Source: Liberiplasma sp046541015 (lineage in GTDB: Bacteria > Bacillota_I > Bacilli_A > Izemoplasmatales > Izemoplasmataceae). Taken from it: a DNA stretch of 64,000 nt. The position numbers and the translations under genes were made by a program. Below the pieces are notes generated by a model. It ran no database searches and was not told the DNA's origin. It saw only the letters and a list, made by a program, of their open reading frames with translations. The stretch spans positions 1-64,000 of the forward strand of contig JBKHEA010000003.1 of assembly GCA_046541015.1 (NCBI GenBank), given 5' to 3'. This document shows positions 8,227 to 15,938 of the stretch, piece after piece; the stretch's first letter is position 1, and each line of letters starts with the position of its first letter.

Positions 8227-9234
8227 TTATTTTCTTAAAGCTTCAATTAGTTCAGCTTTTTTAAGTTTTGAGTAACCTGTTAACCCTTTTTCTTTTGCAA
8301 GTTCACGTAATTCAACGACAGTTTTTTCTTCTAAATCGTCGTTAACAACTTCAATCACTTCTTGTGTTTTTACTTTTTTAACTTCTTCTTTTTTTACAAA
8401 TTCTTTTTTAGGTTCTTCTTTTTTAACTTCTTCTTTTTTTACAGCTTCTCTTACAGGTTTAGGTTTTTGAACAGGTCTTTCTTCCTTTTTAAACTCTTTT
8501 TTAGCTGGTCTTTCTTGTTTTGGTGTTTCTTTTTCTGTAACATCACTAGCTTCTCCACCAGTTCCTTCAACAATGGCATTTGCAAGTGTTGTAACGATGA
8601 CTTTAATTGAACGAATAGCATCATCATTTGCTGGAATTACAAAGTCTAATTCATCTGGGTCACAGTTAGTATCTACCATTCCAAATACAGGAATGTTTAA
8701 TTTTTTAGCTTCTAAAATTGCGTTTCTTTCTTTGCGTGGATCAACGATAAATACTGCATCAGGTAAAGTTCTCATATCTTGGATACCACCTAAGAATGAT
8801 TCTAAACGTGCAAGTTCTTTACGCAATCCAATAACTTCTTTTTTAGGTAAACGATCAAATGTTCCGTCATTTTCCATCGCTTTAATATCGTGTAAACGAC
8901 GAATACTTTTTCTGATTGTTTTGAAGTTTGTTAGGGTTCCACCTAACCAACGTTTTGATACAAAGAATTGGTTAGAACGTTTTGCCTCTTCTTCGATAAC
9001 TTCTGCGGCTTGTTTTTTAGTCCCTACGAATAAAACTTTTCCACCATCTTTAGCAATTTCTAAAAATTTTGTGTAAGCTTCTTCAATAAGTACCACGGTT
9101 TTTTGTAAGTCAATGATGTGAATACCGTTACGAGATGTATAGATATATTTATCCATTTTTGGATCCCAACGGCGTGTTTGATGTCCAAAATGAACACCAG
9201 ATTCTAACAATTGTTTCATTGTAATAACTGCCAT
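8227..9234 (-). CDS. rpsB: 30S ribosomal protein S2 with a charged linker and C-terminal SAP/Rho-N-like domain
   Basis: Residues about 1-225 are an ordinary S2 (MKQLLESGVHFGHQTRRWDPKM at the N-terminus, PDAVFIVDPRKE later). They are followed by roughly 75 residues dominated by K, E and P with repeated KKEE motifs, then a final ~35-residue unit (TVVELRELAKEKGLTGYSKLKKAELIEALRK region) that looks like a SAP or Rho N-terminal helix-extended-loop-helix nucleic-acid-binding domain. Total 335 aa versus about 230-260 usually. ATG 9234 has AGGAGG at 9243-9248. A structured leader precedes it. Confidence 0.95.
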   Translation of the reverse strand: MAVITMKQLLESGVHFGHQTRRWDPKMDKYIYTSRNGIHIIDLQKTVVLIEEAYTKFLEIAKDGGKVLFVGTKKQAAEVIEEEAKRSNQFFVSKRWLGGTLTNFKTIRKSIRRLHDIKAMENDGTFDRLPKKEVIGLRKELARLESFLGGIQDMRTLPDAVFIVDPRKERNAILEAKKLNIPVFGMVDTNCDPDELDFVIPANDDAIRSIKVIVTTLANAIVEGTGGEASDVTEKETPKQERPAKKEFKKEERPVQKPKPVREAVKKEEVKKEEPKKEFVKKEEVKKVKTQEVIEVVNDDLEEKTVVELRELAKEKGLTGYSKLKKAELIEALRK

Positions 9235-9264
9235 AATCAATTACCTCCTATATTTTTTTGATTT

Positions 9265-9336
9265 TACCCTCCACAAACGTCTTCGCTATGATCCCACTGC
9301 CCATGCAGCTCAAGAGAATATAGCTCATCTTGTGTG
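9265..9336 (-). promoter_or_regulatory. Structured 5' leader of rpsB (putative S2 autoregulatory element)
   Basis: On the minus strand four nested pairings form one long interrupted hairpin. P1 is CACAA (9276-9272 on +, read TTGTG) with 9330-9334. P2 pairs 9285-9289 with 9320-9324 (GCTAT/ATAGC). A third helix pairs 9291-9295 with 9315-9319 using G-U pairs. The apical stem pairs 9297-9300 with 9305-9308 (CTGC/GCAG), loop ATGG. A one-sided bulge of about six bases (CTTGAG) sits below the apical stem. It ends about 20 bases before the Shine-Dalgarno. This layout suggests feedback binding of S2; that is inference. Confidence 0.5.
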
Positions 9337-9356
9337 TGTATTTTACGGCATTTAGT

Positions 9357-9385
9357 AGTATAACAAAAAAACACCTGCAACGCAA
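9357..9385 (-). promoter_or_regulatory. Promoter of rpsB
   Basis: -35 TTGCGT (9380-9385) and -10 TATACT (9357-9362) with a 17-base spacer. The -35 lies inside the terminator stem of the upstream cobalamin operon, so the two elements are interlocked. Confidence 0.65.
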
Positions 9386-9390
9386 GTGTT
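9364..9390 (-). terminator. Terminator of the cobalamin operon
   Basis: 9-bp stem AACACTTGC / GCAGGTGTT (one G-T pair) at 9370-9378 and 9382-9390, three-base loop, then seven T on the minus strand. It lies about 30 bases after the ECF S-component stop. Confidence 0.85.
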
Positions 9391-9420
9391 TTATATTAAT
9401 TGTAGTGGATTTTTTTAAGA

Positions 9421-9936
9421 TTAATGTTCTAATTGATTCCACTTTATTAGTTCTTTATTTAAGGTGTTATAAAGTGGTGTAAAAAGCCATAAAATTGTAA
9501 TAAAATTGCTTAATGCCATCACGATTTGAAAAGGGATATCAGCAATAATATAAGCCCATATATCAAAAACTTCTTGTTCAATCATTCTAAACGGCACAAA
9601 AACAAACCCATATAAGATTCCAAATAGAATACCGAAAAACGCTAAAATATAAACATTTTTGGTTTTTCTTAAAAACGTGTGGTAACTTATAGGGATGATC
9701 ATCCAGGCAATAAACATGGGTGCCATCATTAAAGGATATAAGGTGCCTAATGCTAAATTATCTAAAAAAACATACACCATGATAATTAAGACATTTTCCT
9801 TAAAAGTAAATAGTGCCGCATAAAGCACAACTAGCAAGGTGGTAAACTGAACATTTGGTATGAGGATAAGCAATTGTTCTTGTACAAATAAAATGGTGAT
9901 GCACATCGCAAGAAAGATTAATCGTTTTAAAGCCAT
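9421..9936 (-). CDS. ECF transporter S component, probably for cobalamin or a corrinoid
   Basis: A 171-aa protein with about six hydrophobic helices and few charges, the size and pattern of substrate-binding S components of energy-coupling-factor vitamin transporters. The assignment to cobalamin rests on its place as last gene of an operon headed by a cobalamin riboswitch and carrying two transcobalamin-like beta-domain proteins. No EcfA or EcfT gene is nearby, so it probably shares a housekeeping energizing module (group II ECF). Starts three bases after the preceding gene. It could transport another corrinoid such as cobinamide. Confidence 0.72.
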   Translation of the reverse strand: MALKRLIFLAMCITILFVQEQLLILIPNVQFTTLLVVLYAALFTFKENVLIIMVYVFLDNLALGTLYPLMMAPMFIAWMIIPISYHTFLRKTKNVYILAFFGILFGILYGFVFVPFRMIEQEVFDIWAYIIADIPFQIVMALSNFITILWLFTPLYNTLNKELIKWNQLEH

Positions 9937-9938
9937 AG

Positions 9939-10385
9939 CTAACGCCCGTTTACACTAGCATACTCAAAAGTGTATGTGTTGCCATCTATAAGTGGCAACA
10001 TATCAATCCCTACCACTGAAATATGATTGACTTTTTCGACTAAATCACCATTACGGTCATAAAGATAGCCATCGACTAAAATACGAATAAATGTTGATTC
10101 AAAATTTGTTTGTACATCATTAATTCCTAATATTACTGTACTATCTGGCAATTGAGTAAATCCTTTTTGAGTGGTTACTTCATAGTGCGATTCTAGTAAG
10201 CTTAAAAGCGTGTCATCTTCAGTAAAGGTTAATGAGTCATGAATGACTTCATTACCCTTTTCATCGATCACAACAATTTGAACTTCCCCTAATGCATCAT
10301 TAACAACTTCAGGTTGCAATGCATTAGAAAAGTATAACGAAATACTCATCACAACTAACATGACACCACTCATAAATACTTTCAT
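9939..10385 (-). CDS. Membrane-anchored DUF4430 (transcobalamin C-terminal-like) protein
   Basis: 148 aa: an N-terminal hydrophobic segment (about residues 5-22, no lipobox cysteine) for export or anchoring, followed by an extracellular beta-rich domain. TFTEDDTLLSLLESHYEV and the C-terminal DGNTYTFEYASVNG resemble DUF4430, the Pfam family related to the C-terminal beta domain of transcobalamin and intrinsic factor. It is translated 13 bases after the lipoprotein and ends two bases before the S component. By inference it hands a corrinoid to the transporter or helps capture it at the surface. Confidence 0.7.
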   Translation of the reverse strand: MKVFMSGVMLVVMSISLYFSNALQPEVVNDALGEVQIVVIDEKGNEVIHDSLTFTEDDTLLSLLESHYEVTTQKGFTQLPDSTVILGINDVQTNFESTFIRILVDGYLYDRNGDLVEKVNHISVVGIDMLPLIDGNTYTFEYASVNGR

Positions 10386-10398
10386 ACAATCACCACTT

Positions 10399-11748
10399 TT
10401 ATTTGGTTATAAATGGATGGGTTAAAGGATCTCCATTTAGATAATTATCATACATAACAAGCGCTAAAAATGCTTGTGGGGTTGAGAAATTTAAATCAAC
10501 TGATGTGTCATCTTCTAAATAATAAAAACTTCCATCACCTTCATGAAAACTTAAAAACACATCCATAAAACTCGTTTCTTCATCTTGGTTATAAGTTGCT
10601 TCTAAAGGATTAATACCTTGACTTAATAAAGCCATAATAACATGTGCAAACGTTGCACTGTTATTTCCGTATGCACTCGTATAAAGTGTTGCAGTAATCG
10701 CATCTAAGATATCTTCTAAAAGCACACTGTCTTCTTCTAACATGGTTAATGCAAGGACCATTAAGCTTAACGAATCTAAATCCGTTTCGGTTAATGTTCT
10801 ATCTTCTAAATCTTCAATATAATCACTCTTAAACATTTCTAAATCTAAGGCATCATTTTGACTAAGTGCCATCACTTGTAAACTTGTAGGATAAGGATGG
10901 CTAATACTTCTTAAATCATATAATGAAGCGGTTAAATCATCAGGATCTTCACCAAGTGCTTGTGCAATGAATATTTGTTTGACATAATCATTAGCTGTAG
11001 GTGATTGTGGTAAGTCATTAAGGTTAAGATTATACTCATCAATCACACCCAACTGATTAAGCCCTAAAATAACATAATAATTTTGAGATTCTCCAATATA
11101 CTGATCAACCTGGTTTTCTAAGAATTGATTGATGGCTTGATCTACTGCTTGCGCTGTTAAATCCCACCATAAAACTTCAAAGTAAAAGGCATCTTGGTCA
11201 CTATAACTTGCATCTTCTAACCCAACATCTAAAATCTCTCCATTTTTAGAAATTGAAATATAGTTACCATATTTTGTCGTTAAATCCTCAATGCCTACAA
11301 TGAATTTACCATATTCACTTTCTGTATACTCTACATCAAAAGCTTCAGTTAGTAAATCAAACGCACTTAAAGATTCACTTTCTAAATACCCTACACTTCT
11401 TGTAGTTAATTCTCCATCAATATGAAGGGTAAAACTAACAACCCCATCGTGTAACGATGCAAGCAACTCATCATAACTAGCTTGTAAAGTATCAAGTGCT
11501 TCTTGAAGCGCAGTATTTGAACTTTCTTCAGCCTCTAGTTCAAGTTTGAGCGCATGAAGTTCTTCTTGAAGTGAAGTAATCAATGCCGCATCAATTGAGG
11601 CGTCATCTTCTAATGCCGCTACTTGACTTTCTAAGGTTTCAAGATCTTCAAGTAAGGTTTCTAAACGTGTATTGGTTTCTTCGTTAGCACACGCAGCTAA
11701 CGTAAAAGCCATTAAAAAAACAATGACCAGCGAGAATAGTTTTTTCAT
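10399..11748 (-). CDS. Surface lipoprotein with coiled coil, transcobalamin-like beta domain and alpha/alpha-barrel-like domain
   Basis: 449 aa. Signal peptide with lipobox LAAC, Cys20 lipidated. Residues about 22-100 form a Leu/Glu-rich coiled coil that would act as a stalk. Residues about 103-192 resemble DUF4430 (FTLHIDGELTTRSVGY ... DQDAFYFEVLWWD). Residues about 195-449 are all-helical with repeated 40-60-residue helical units and a GDGSFYY / FSTPQAFLAL ending, like the prenyltransferase/terpene-cyclase barrel that forms the N-terminal half of intrinsic factor. Start chosen at ATG 11748 because AAGGAGG precedes it and the signal peptide follows; a longer frame crosses the terminator. Regulated by the cobalamin riboswitch. 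B12 binding is inferred. Confidence 0.75.
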   Translation of the reverse strand: MKKLFSLVIVFLMAFTLAACANEETNTRLETLLEDLETLESQVAALEDDASIDAALITSLQEELHALKLELEAEESSNTALQEALDTLQASYDELLASLHDGVVSFTLHIDGELTTRSVGYLESESLSAFDLLTEAFDVEYTESEYGKFIVGIEDLTTKYGNYISISKNGEILDVGLEDASYSDQDAFYFEVLWWDLTAQAVDQAINQFLENQVDQYIGESQNYYVILGLNQLGVIDEYNLNLNDLPQSPTANDYVKQIFIAQALGEDPDDLTASLYDLRSISHPYPTSLQVMALSQNDALDLEMFKSDYIEDLEDRTLTETDLDSLSLMVLALTMLEEDSVLLEDILDAITATLYTSAYGNNSATFAHVIMALLSQGINPLEATYNQDEETSFMDVFLSFHEGDGSFYYLEDDTSVDLNFSTPQAFLALVMYDNYLNGDPLTHPFITK

Positions 11749-11769
11749 TATTTCCTCCTTGTATTTTTT

Positions 11770-11797
11770 AAATAAAAAAACCATCCTCCTGGATGGT
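11770..11797 (-). terminator. Riboswitch-controlled terminator before the cobalamin operon
   Basis: Perfect 7-bp stem ACCATCC / GGATGGT (11780-11786 and 11791-11797), loop AGGA, then TTTTTTTATTT on the minus strand. It sits between the aptamer and the first start codon, so it is the expression platform of an OFF switch. Upstream TATCTA ... TAGATA segments (about 11805-11830) could form part of an alternative fold. Confidence 0.85.
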
Positions 11798-11834
11798 ATA
11801 CGATATCTAAAATAAAAAAACATCTAGATAAACG

Positions 11835-12022
11835 TTACTACTCATACCCAGGAGCGTAATCTTCTTTAGAGTCTAGGTAGGTCTACCGGCTTGGCTTCAT
11901 TCTACTTTGCACCTTCCCGCTAAAAAGCAGTGGTTGTTTGCATTTCGTCAGCATTACGGTTGCTGGGACAGCTTGGGAGTTTCACCCAATTCCCTGTTAT
12001 GTTATAAAACACCATAGTCTCT
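11835..12022 (-). promoter_or_regulatory. Cobalamin (adenosylcobalamin-type) riboswitch
   Basis: On the minus strand the leader holds the conserved core in order: AACAGGGAAT, GGTGAAACTCCC, GCTGTCCCAGCAACCGTAAT, TGCTGACGAAA, a variable arm with AGCGGGAAGGTGC, and the B12-box-like GAAGCCAAGCCGGTAGACC, closing with CTCCTGGGTATGAGT. These match the cobalamin riboswitch family (Rfam RF00174). It is followed by a terminator and three genes for corrinoid capture and uptake. High cobalamin should end transcription early. Confidence 0.95.
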
Positions 12023-12028
12023 ATATTT

Positions 12029-12057
12029 AGTCTAGTCTTATGTATCTTAAATGTCAA
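12029..12057 (-). promoter_or_regulatory. Promoter of the cobalamin operon
   Basis: -35 TTGACA (12052-12057), 17-base spacer, -10 TAGACT (12029-12034). The start point would fall near 12022, right at the beginning of the riboswitch. Confidence 0.8.
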
Positions 12058-12100
12058 GGAGACTTTTGTTAAATCGGAAAAGGAAAATCTTTTACTTTAT

Positions 12101-12123
12101 GGTATAATATCTCAAGTAAGGAG
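12101..12123 (+). promoter_or_regulatory. Extended -10 promoter and RBS of the dUTPase gene
   Basis: TGG-TATAAT is an extended -10; no good -35 box is present at 16-18 bases. AAGGAG at 12118-12123 is the ribosome binding site, so the leader is very short. The gene is divergent from the cobalamin operon. Confidence 0.6.
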
Positions 12124-12131
12124 TTGATGTG

Positions 12132-12575
12132 ATGCGAGGCTTTAAAATAGCAAAAGGGTATGAATCATTACCCATTAATTTACCCAAACGTTCTACAAAA
12201 TATAGTGCAGGCTATGACATACAAACTTGTGAAGATTTAACGATCAATCCTAATGAAATTAAGCTTGCGAAAACAGGTATCAAAGCGTTTATGCAACCTG
12301 ATGAAGTCTTAAAAATGTATCCTAGAAGTAGTTTACCAAGAACTTTTGGTGTCACCATTCCAAATAATGTAGGTATTGTCGATGCGGATTATTATGAAAA
12401 TAATGACAATGATGGTGCGATATTTATCTCACTGATTAATTTTAAAAACGAGCCAATATTTATCCCAAAAGGGACAAGGATTGCGCAAGGCATATTTATG
12501 AAGTATTTAACAGTTAGCGATGAAGAACCCATTATGGCCACACGAAATGGTGGTTTTGGTTCTACCGGAAAATAA
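12132..12575 (+). CDS. dut: dUTP diphosphatase (dUTPase)
   Basis: Hydrolyses dUTP to dUMP. The trimeric-dUTPase motifs are visible: SAGYDI, MYPRSSLP, GIVDADYY, GTRIAQGIF, and a terminal GGFGSTGK, which is the Phe-containing P-loop-like arm. 147 aa, normal. The start could be ATG 12132 or the GTG directly before it; both are within range of AAGGAG. One of the few plus-strand genes, placed alone between two minus-strand operons. Confidence 0.9.
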   Translation: MRGFKIAKGYESLPINLPKRSTKYSAGYDIQTCEDLTINPNEIKLAKTGIKAFMQPDEVLKMYPRSSLPRTFGVTIPNNVGIVDADYYENNDNDGAIFISLINFKNEPIFIPKGTRIAQGIFMKYLTVSDEEPIMATRNGGFGSTGK

Positions 12576-12576
12576 A

Positions 12577-12612
12577 AGGCGATGCAAAATCAATTGCAAG
12601 CCTTTTTTATTT
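12577..12612. terminator. Bidirectional terminator between dut and fabZ
   Basis: Inverted repeat AAAGGC-TGCAA ... TTGCA-GCCTTT with a run of T on the plus side and of A (T on minus) on the other. It serves convergent dut and the fatty-acid operon; it overlaps the fabZ stop codon. Confidence 0.75.
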
Positions 12613-13032
12613 TCCTATTGCAAATAATAATTCAGCTTGGCAAACAAGCTCACCTTCTACAAAAGCGCGTCCTGTGCCTTTGCCAATTGGTCCTTTCATT
12701 TTAGTGATTTCTACTTCTAAAGTTAAAACATCACCAGGGATTACTTTGCGTTTAAATCGCGCTTTATCAATACCTGCAAAATAAGCGGTTTTTCCTAAAT
12801 GGTTCTCATCACTTAAAATGGCTACAGCCCCTGCTTGAGCTAAAGCTTCAATAATTAATACACCAGGCATAACGTGTTCATTAGGGAAATGACCTTGGAA
12901 ATAGGGTTCTGATGATGTAACATTTTTTAGCGCTTTAACTTGCTTTCCAACCTCTAACTCAATGATGCGATCAATGAGTAAAAAAGGATAGCGATGCGGG
13001 ATAATTTTTTGAATTTCATTACTGTTTAACAT
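12607..13032 (-). CDS. fabZ: 3-hydroxyacyl-ACP dehydratase FabZ
   Basis: Dehydrates 3-hydroxyacyl-ACP in fatty-acid elongation. Hot-dog fold, 141 aa, with PHRYPFLLIDR and the active-site GHFPNEHVMPGVLIIEALAQ region holding the catalytic His and Glu. It is the last gene of the acpP-fabZ operon, three bases after fabF. Confidence 0.96.
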   Translation of the reverse strand: MLNSNEIQKIIPHRYPFLLIDRIIELEVGKQVKALKNVTSSEPYFQGHFPNEHVMPGVLIIEALAQAGAVAILSDENHLGKTAYFAGIDKARFKRKVIPGDVLTLEVEITKMKGPIGKGTGRAFVEGELVCQAELLFAIGK

Positions 13033-13035
13033 AGC

Positions 13036-14274
13036 TTACTCCTCCCATCTTTTAAAAACAATTGTAGCATTATGGCCACCAAACCCTAATGAGTTTGATA
13101 ACGCATAATGGATTGGTTTAGATACCCCTTCATTTACAGTGTAATCTAAATCACAATCAGAATCAACGGTTTTAAAACCAATCGTTGGTGGAATAAACCC
13201 TTCTTTTACTGCTAGGATACAAAATATTGCTTCAACTGCGCCACTTGCTCCTAGTAGATGTCCTGTCATAGACTTGGTTGAACTAACATTTAAGCGATAG
13301 GCGTGATCTTTAAATAAGCGTTTTATAGCTAAGGTTTCTACCTTATCATTCAGTGGTGTTGATGTGCCATGTGCGTTAATATAATCAAGGGCAGTTAAAG
13401 GAACATTCCCGTCTTCTAAAGCAATACGCATCGAGTTCATAGCACCACTTCCTTCTAAATCTGGGCTAGTAATATGTGTAGCATCACAAGTAGCACCATA
13501 TCCAACAAACTCTGCATATATTTTTGCGCCACGTTTAACCGCGTGATCATAAGATTCTAAGATAATAGTACCTGCACCTTCACCCATCACAAATCCGCTT
13601 CGATTTTTATCAAAAGGCGTACTTGCGCTTGCTGGATCGGTTGCAGTACTTAGGGCTTGCATAACTTTAAAACCACTTAATCCTAAATCTGTTATGCTGG
13701 CTTCACTACCACCAGTAATCGCAACGTCAATATAGCCATCACGTATAGCTCTAAAAGCGTCACCCATGGTGTTTGTAGCACTAGCGCAAGCCGTAACTGA
13801 TGAGGTTGCTGGCCCTTTAAACCCATACTTAATCGCAATATTGCCTGGGGCAATATTAATGATAGACATCGGAATGAAAAATGGGGAAATACGGTGAAAT
13901 CCTTTTTCCATACCTTTTGCATGTTCATTGGCGATAGTTTCTAAACCACCTATACCACTACTATAATATACACCAACTTTGTCTTTGTTTAAATGTTCCA
14001 TATCAAAACCAGCATCACTTATAGCTTCTTCTGTGGCAATCATCGCAAATTGAACAAAACGATCTAAACGTTTCGCTTCTTTTTTTCCCAAGTAATCAGT
14101 GACTTCAAAATCTTTAACTTCTGCAGCGATTTTCACTTCTAAATTTGATGTATCAATACGTTTGATAAAATCAATACCATTTTTACCTTTTTTTGCAGCT
14201 TCCCAGGTATCATTTACATTGTGTGCTAATGGGTTAATTGACCCCAATCCTGTAATTACAACGCGACGTTTCAT
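13036..14274 (-). CDS. fabF: 3-oxoacyl-ACP synthase II
   Basis: Condensing enzyme for chain elongation. The nucleophile Cys lies in TACASATN, and the two catalytic His in NAHGTSTPLND and SMTGHLLGASG. 412 aa, full length. Its ATG overlaps the fabG stop by one base (TAATG), so the two are probably coupled in translation. Confidence 0.97.
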   Translation of the reverse strand: MKRRVVITGLGSINPLAHNVNDTWEAAKKGKNGIDFIKRIDTSNLEVKIAAEVKDFEVTDYLGKKEAKRLDRFVQFAMIATEEAISDAGFDMEHLNKDKVGVYYSSGIGGLETIANEHAKGMEKGFHRISPFFIPMSIINIAPGNIAIKYGFKGPATSSVTACASATNTMGDAFRAIRDGYIDVAITGGSEASITDLGLSGFKVMQALSTATDPASASTPFDKNRSGFVMGEGAGTIILESYDHAVKRGAKIYAEFVGYGATCDATHITSPDLEGSGAMNSMRIALEDGNVPLTALDYINAHGTSTPLNDKVETLAIKRLFKDHAYRLNVSSTKSMTGHLLGASGAVEAIFCILAVKEGFIPPTIGFKTVDSDCDLDYTVNEGVSKPIHYALSNSLGFGGHNATIVFKRWEE

Positions 14275-15014
14275 TAAATCATTCCTCCATTAACACTAAT
14301 AACTTGTCCTGTTATATAACTTGCTTCTTTACTTGCTAAAAATAATACAGTATGTGCAATATCTTCACCTTTACCAAAACGATTTAAAGGAATTTGATCT
14401 AAATAGGTTTTTTTAACGAGTTCTGGTAAAGCATCGGTCATTTTTGTTTCGATGAACCCTGGAGCTACGGCATTGACGGTTACTTGTTTTTTGCCAAACT
14501 CTTTAGCTAATGATTTGGTTAATCCGATAATGCCTGCTTTTGATGCAACGTAGTTACTTTGTCCTGCGTTACCAATAATACCAACAACACTAGAAATATT
14601 GATGATAGCACCTTTACGGTTTTTAAGCATGCTGCGGCTTACTTGTTTAATCATATTCCAAGTTCCTTTTAAATTCACATCAATGACTTGATCAAAATCA
14701 TCTTCACTCATACGCATGATTAATTGATCTTTAGTGATACCAGAATTATTCACTAAAATATCTACCGTGCCAAATGTTTCTATGGTTTTACTCACTAACA
14801 TTTCAGATTCATCAAATAGTGCAACATTTGCTTTTAAAGCAATCGCTTTACCACCCGCATGATTGATAGAATTTACAACATCATTTGCACTATCTTCATT
14901 ATGCGCATAATTGACAATAACATTCGCACCTTCTTTACCAAAGGCTAGCGCAATGGCTTTACCAATACCACTAGATGCTCCGGTGACGATTACCGTTTGA
15001 TTTTTAAATTTCAT
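14274..15014 (-). CDS. fabG: 3-oxoacyl-ACP reductase
   Basis: NADPH-dependent short-chain dehydrogenase. TGASSGIGKAIA is the cofactor motif and the catalytic Ser-Tyr-Lys set is visible (NISSVVG, then YVASKAG). 246 aa. Start ATG 15014 overlaps the end of fabD by 11 bases. The position between fabD and fabF fixes its role in fatty-acid synthesis. Confidence 0.96.
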   Translation of the reverse strand: MKFKNQTVIVTGASSGIGKAIALAFGKEGANVIVNYAHNEDSANDVVNSINHAGGKAIALKANVALFDESEMLVSKTIETFGTVDILVNNSGITKDQLIMRMSEDDFDQVIDVNLKGTWNMIKQVSRSMLKNRKGAIINISSVVGIIGNAGQSNYVASKAGIIGLTKSLAKEFGKKQVTVNAVAPGFIETKMTDALPELVKKTYLDQIPLNRFGKGEDIAHTVLFLASKEASYITGQVISVNGGMI

Positions 15015-15930
15015 CGCTTGTCAACTCCTTTATATCTAAGATGGTTTGATTTAAAGATTCTAAATCCGATACATGATAGATAAGTTTATCATTAACTAAT
15101 TTTTTTACCATGGATTTTAAAATGGGTTTTGGCCCAACTTCAATAAAACAATTCACACCATCTTGTACCATATTAAATATCATATCATAAAATTTAACAG
15201 GTGCTGTAATTTGATTAATCATAGACTGTTTTATGTCTTTTTGATAACGTTTACCACTTACGTTTAAGTAAAGTGGTTTTTTGGGTTCGTTTACTTTAAC
15301 ATTTTTTAAATACTCTTCAAAATGCTTCTTTGCCTCATCCATATAAGGTGTATGAAAGGCTCCACTTGTTTCAAGCAAAACAGCTCGCTTGATACCACAT
15401 GATTTTGCTTTTTTCATAATGCTTTCAATGGATGCTTTTGAACCCCCAACAACATATTGATTTAAGGTATTGTAGTTTGCAATATAAACATCATCATATG
15501 CTTGGATACATTCATGTACCGTTTCTAAATTACCTAATAACGCAAGCATTTTAGTTTCTTGTTTCAAGCTACATTCTTGCATATAAAGTGCTCGATGTTT
15601 AATAATTTGTAAACCTTCTTCAAAGCTGAAAACTTGACTGTTTAATAAGGCATTATATTCACCAAGAGAAAGTCCTGCATGAGCGTAAAATATGAGATTT
15701 TTTTCTTTTAAGAGGGTGCTAAGCCCTGCATTCATAACATAAATAGCAATTTGTGCATACTTGGTTTGATTCACTTCATCTTGATGAAACATCATATCCT
15801 TTAGATCAAAATCTAGTAACCTGTTTGCATAATCAACGTGATCTTTAAAGAGTTTACTTGATTCGTATAGTGCTTTTCCCATCCCTATTTCTTGACTACC
15901 TTGACCACCATAAATCACTGCGATTTTCAT
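15004..15930 (-). CDS. fabD: Malonyl-CoA:ACP transacylase
   Basis: Transfers malonyl from CoA to ACP. The GQGSQ motif near residues 8-12 and the active-site GLSLGEYNAL (nucleophilic Ser) are clear; the second His lies in TSGAFHTPYM. ATG 15930 is preceded by GTGAGG; a longer frame runs into fabH but lacks sense there. 308 aa. Second in the fab half of the operon. Confidence 0.95.
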   Translation of the reverse strand: MKIAVIYGGQGSQEIGMGKALYESSKLFKDHVDYANRLLDFDLKDMMFHQDEVNQTKYAQIAIYVMNAGLSTLLKEKNLIFYAHAGLSLGEYNALLNSQVFSFEEGLQIIKHRALYMQECSLKQETKMLALLGNLETVHECIQAYDDVYIANYNTLNQYVVGGSKASIESIMKKAKSCGIKRAVLLETSGAFHTPYMDEAKKHFEEYLKNVKVNEPKKPLYLNVSGKRYQKDIKQSMINQITAPVKFYDMIFNMVQDGVNCFIEVGPKPILKSMVKKLVNDKLIYHVSDLESLNQTILDIKELTSDEI

Positions 15931-15938
15931 AGTATGCC

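Noticed and set aside
8362..8610. Phe-rich plus-strand frame opposite rpsB
   Set aside because: It is the antisense of the Lys/Glu-rich S2 linker, which explains its odd composition.
8573..9076. Long (167-codon) plus-strand frame opposite rpsB
   Set aside because: Shadow of the S2 coding sequence, with no RBS or promoter of its own and no protein-like features.
9248..9442. 64-aa minus-strand frame between rpsB and the ECF gene
   Set aside because: It runs through the cobalamin-operon terminator, the rpsB promoter and the structured leader, has no ribosome binding site and no recognisable domain.
10399..11823. Longer start of the lipoprotein, 25 residues upstream
   Set aside because: It would begin inside the riboswitch terminator and place a basic stretch before the signal peptide; ATG 11748 has AAGGAGG and starts the signal peptide properly.
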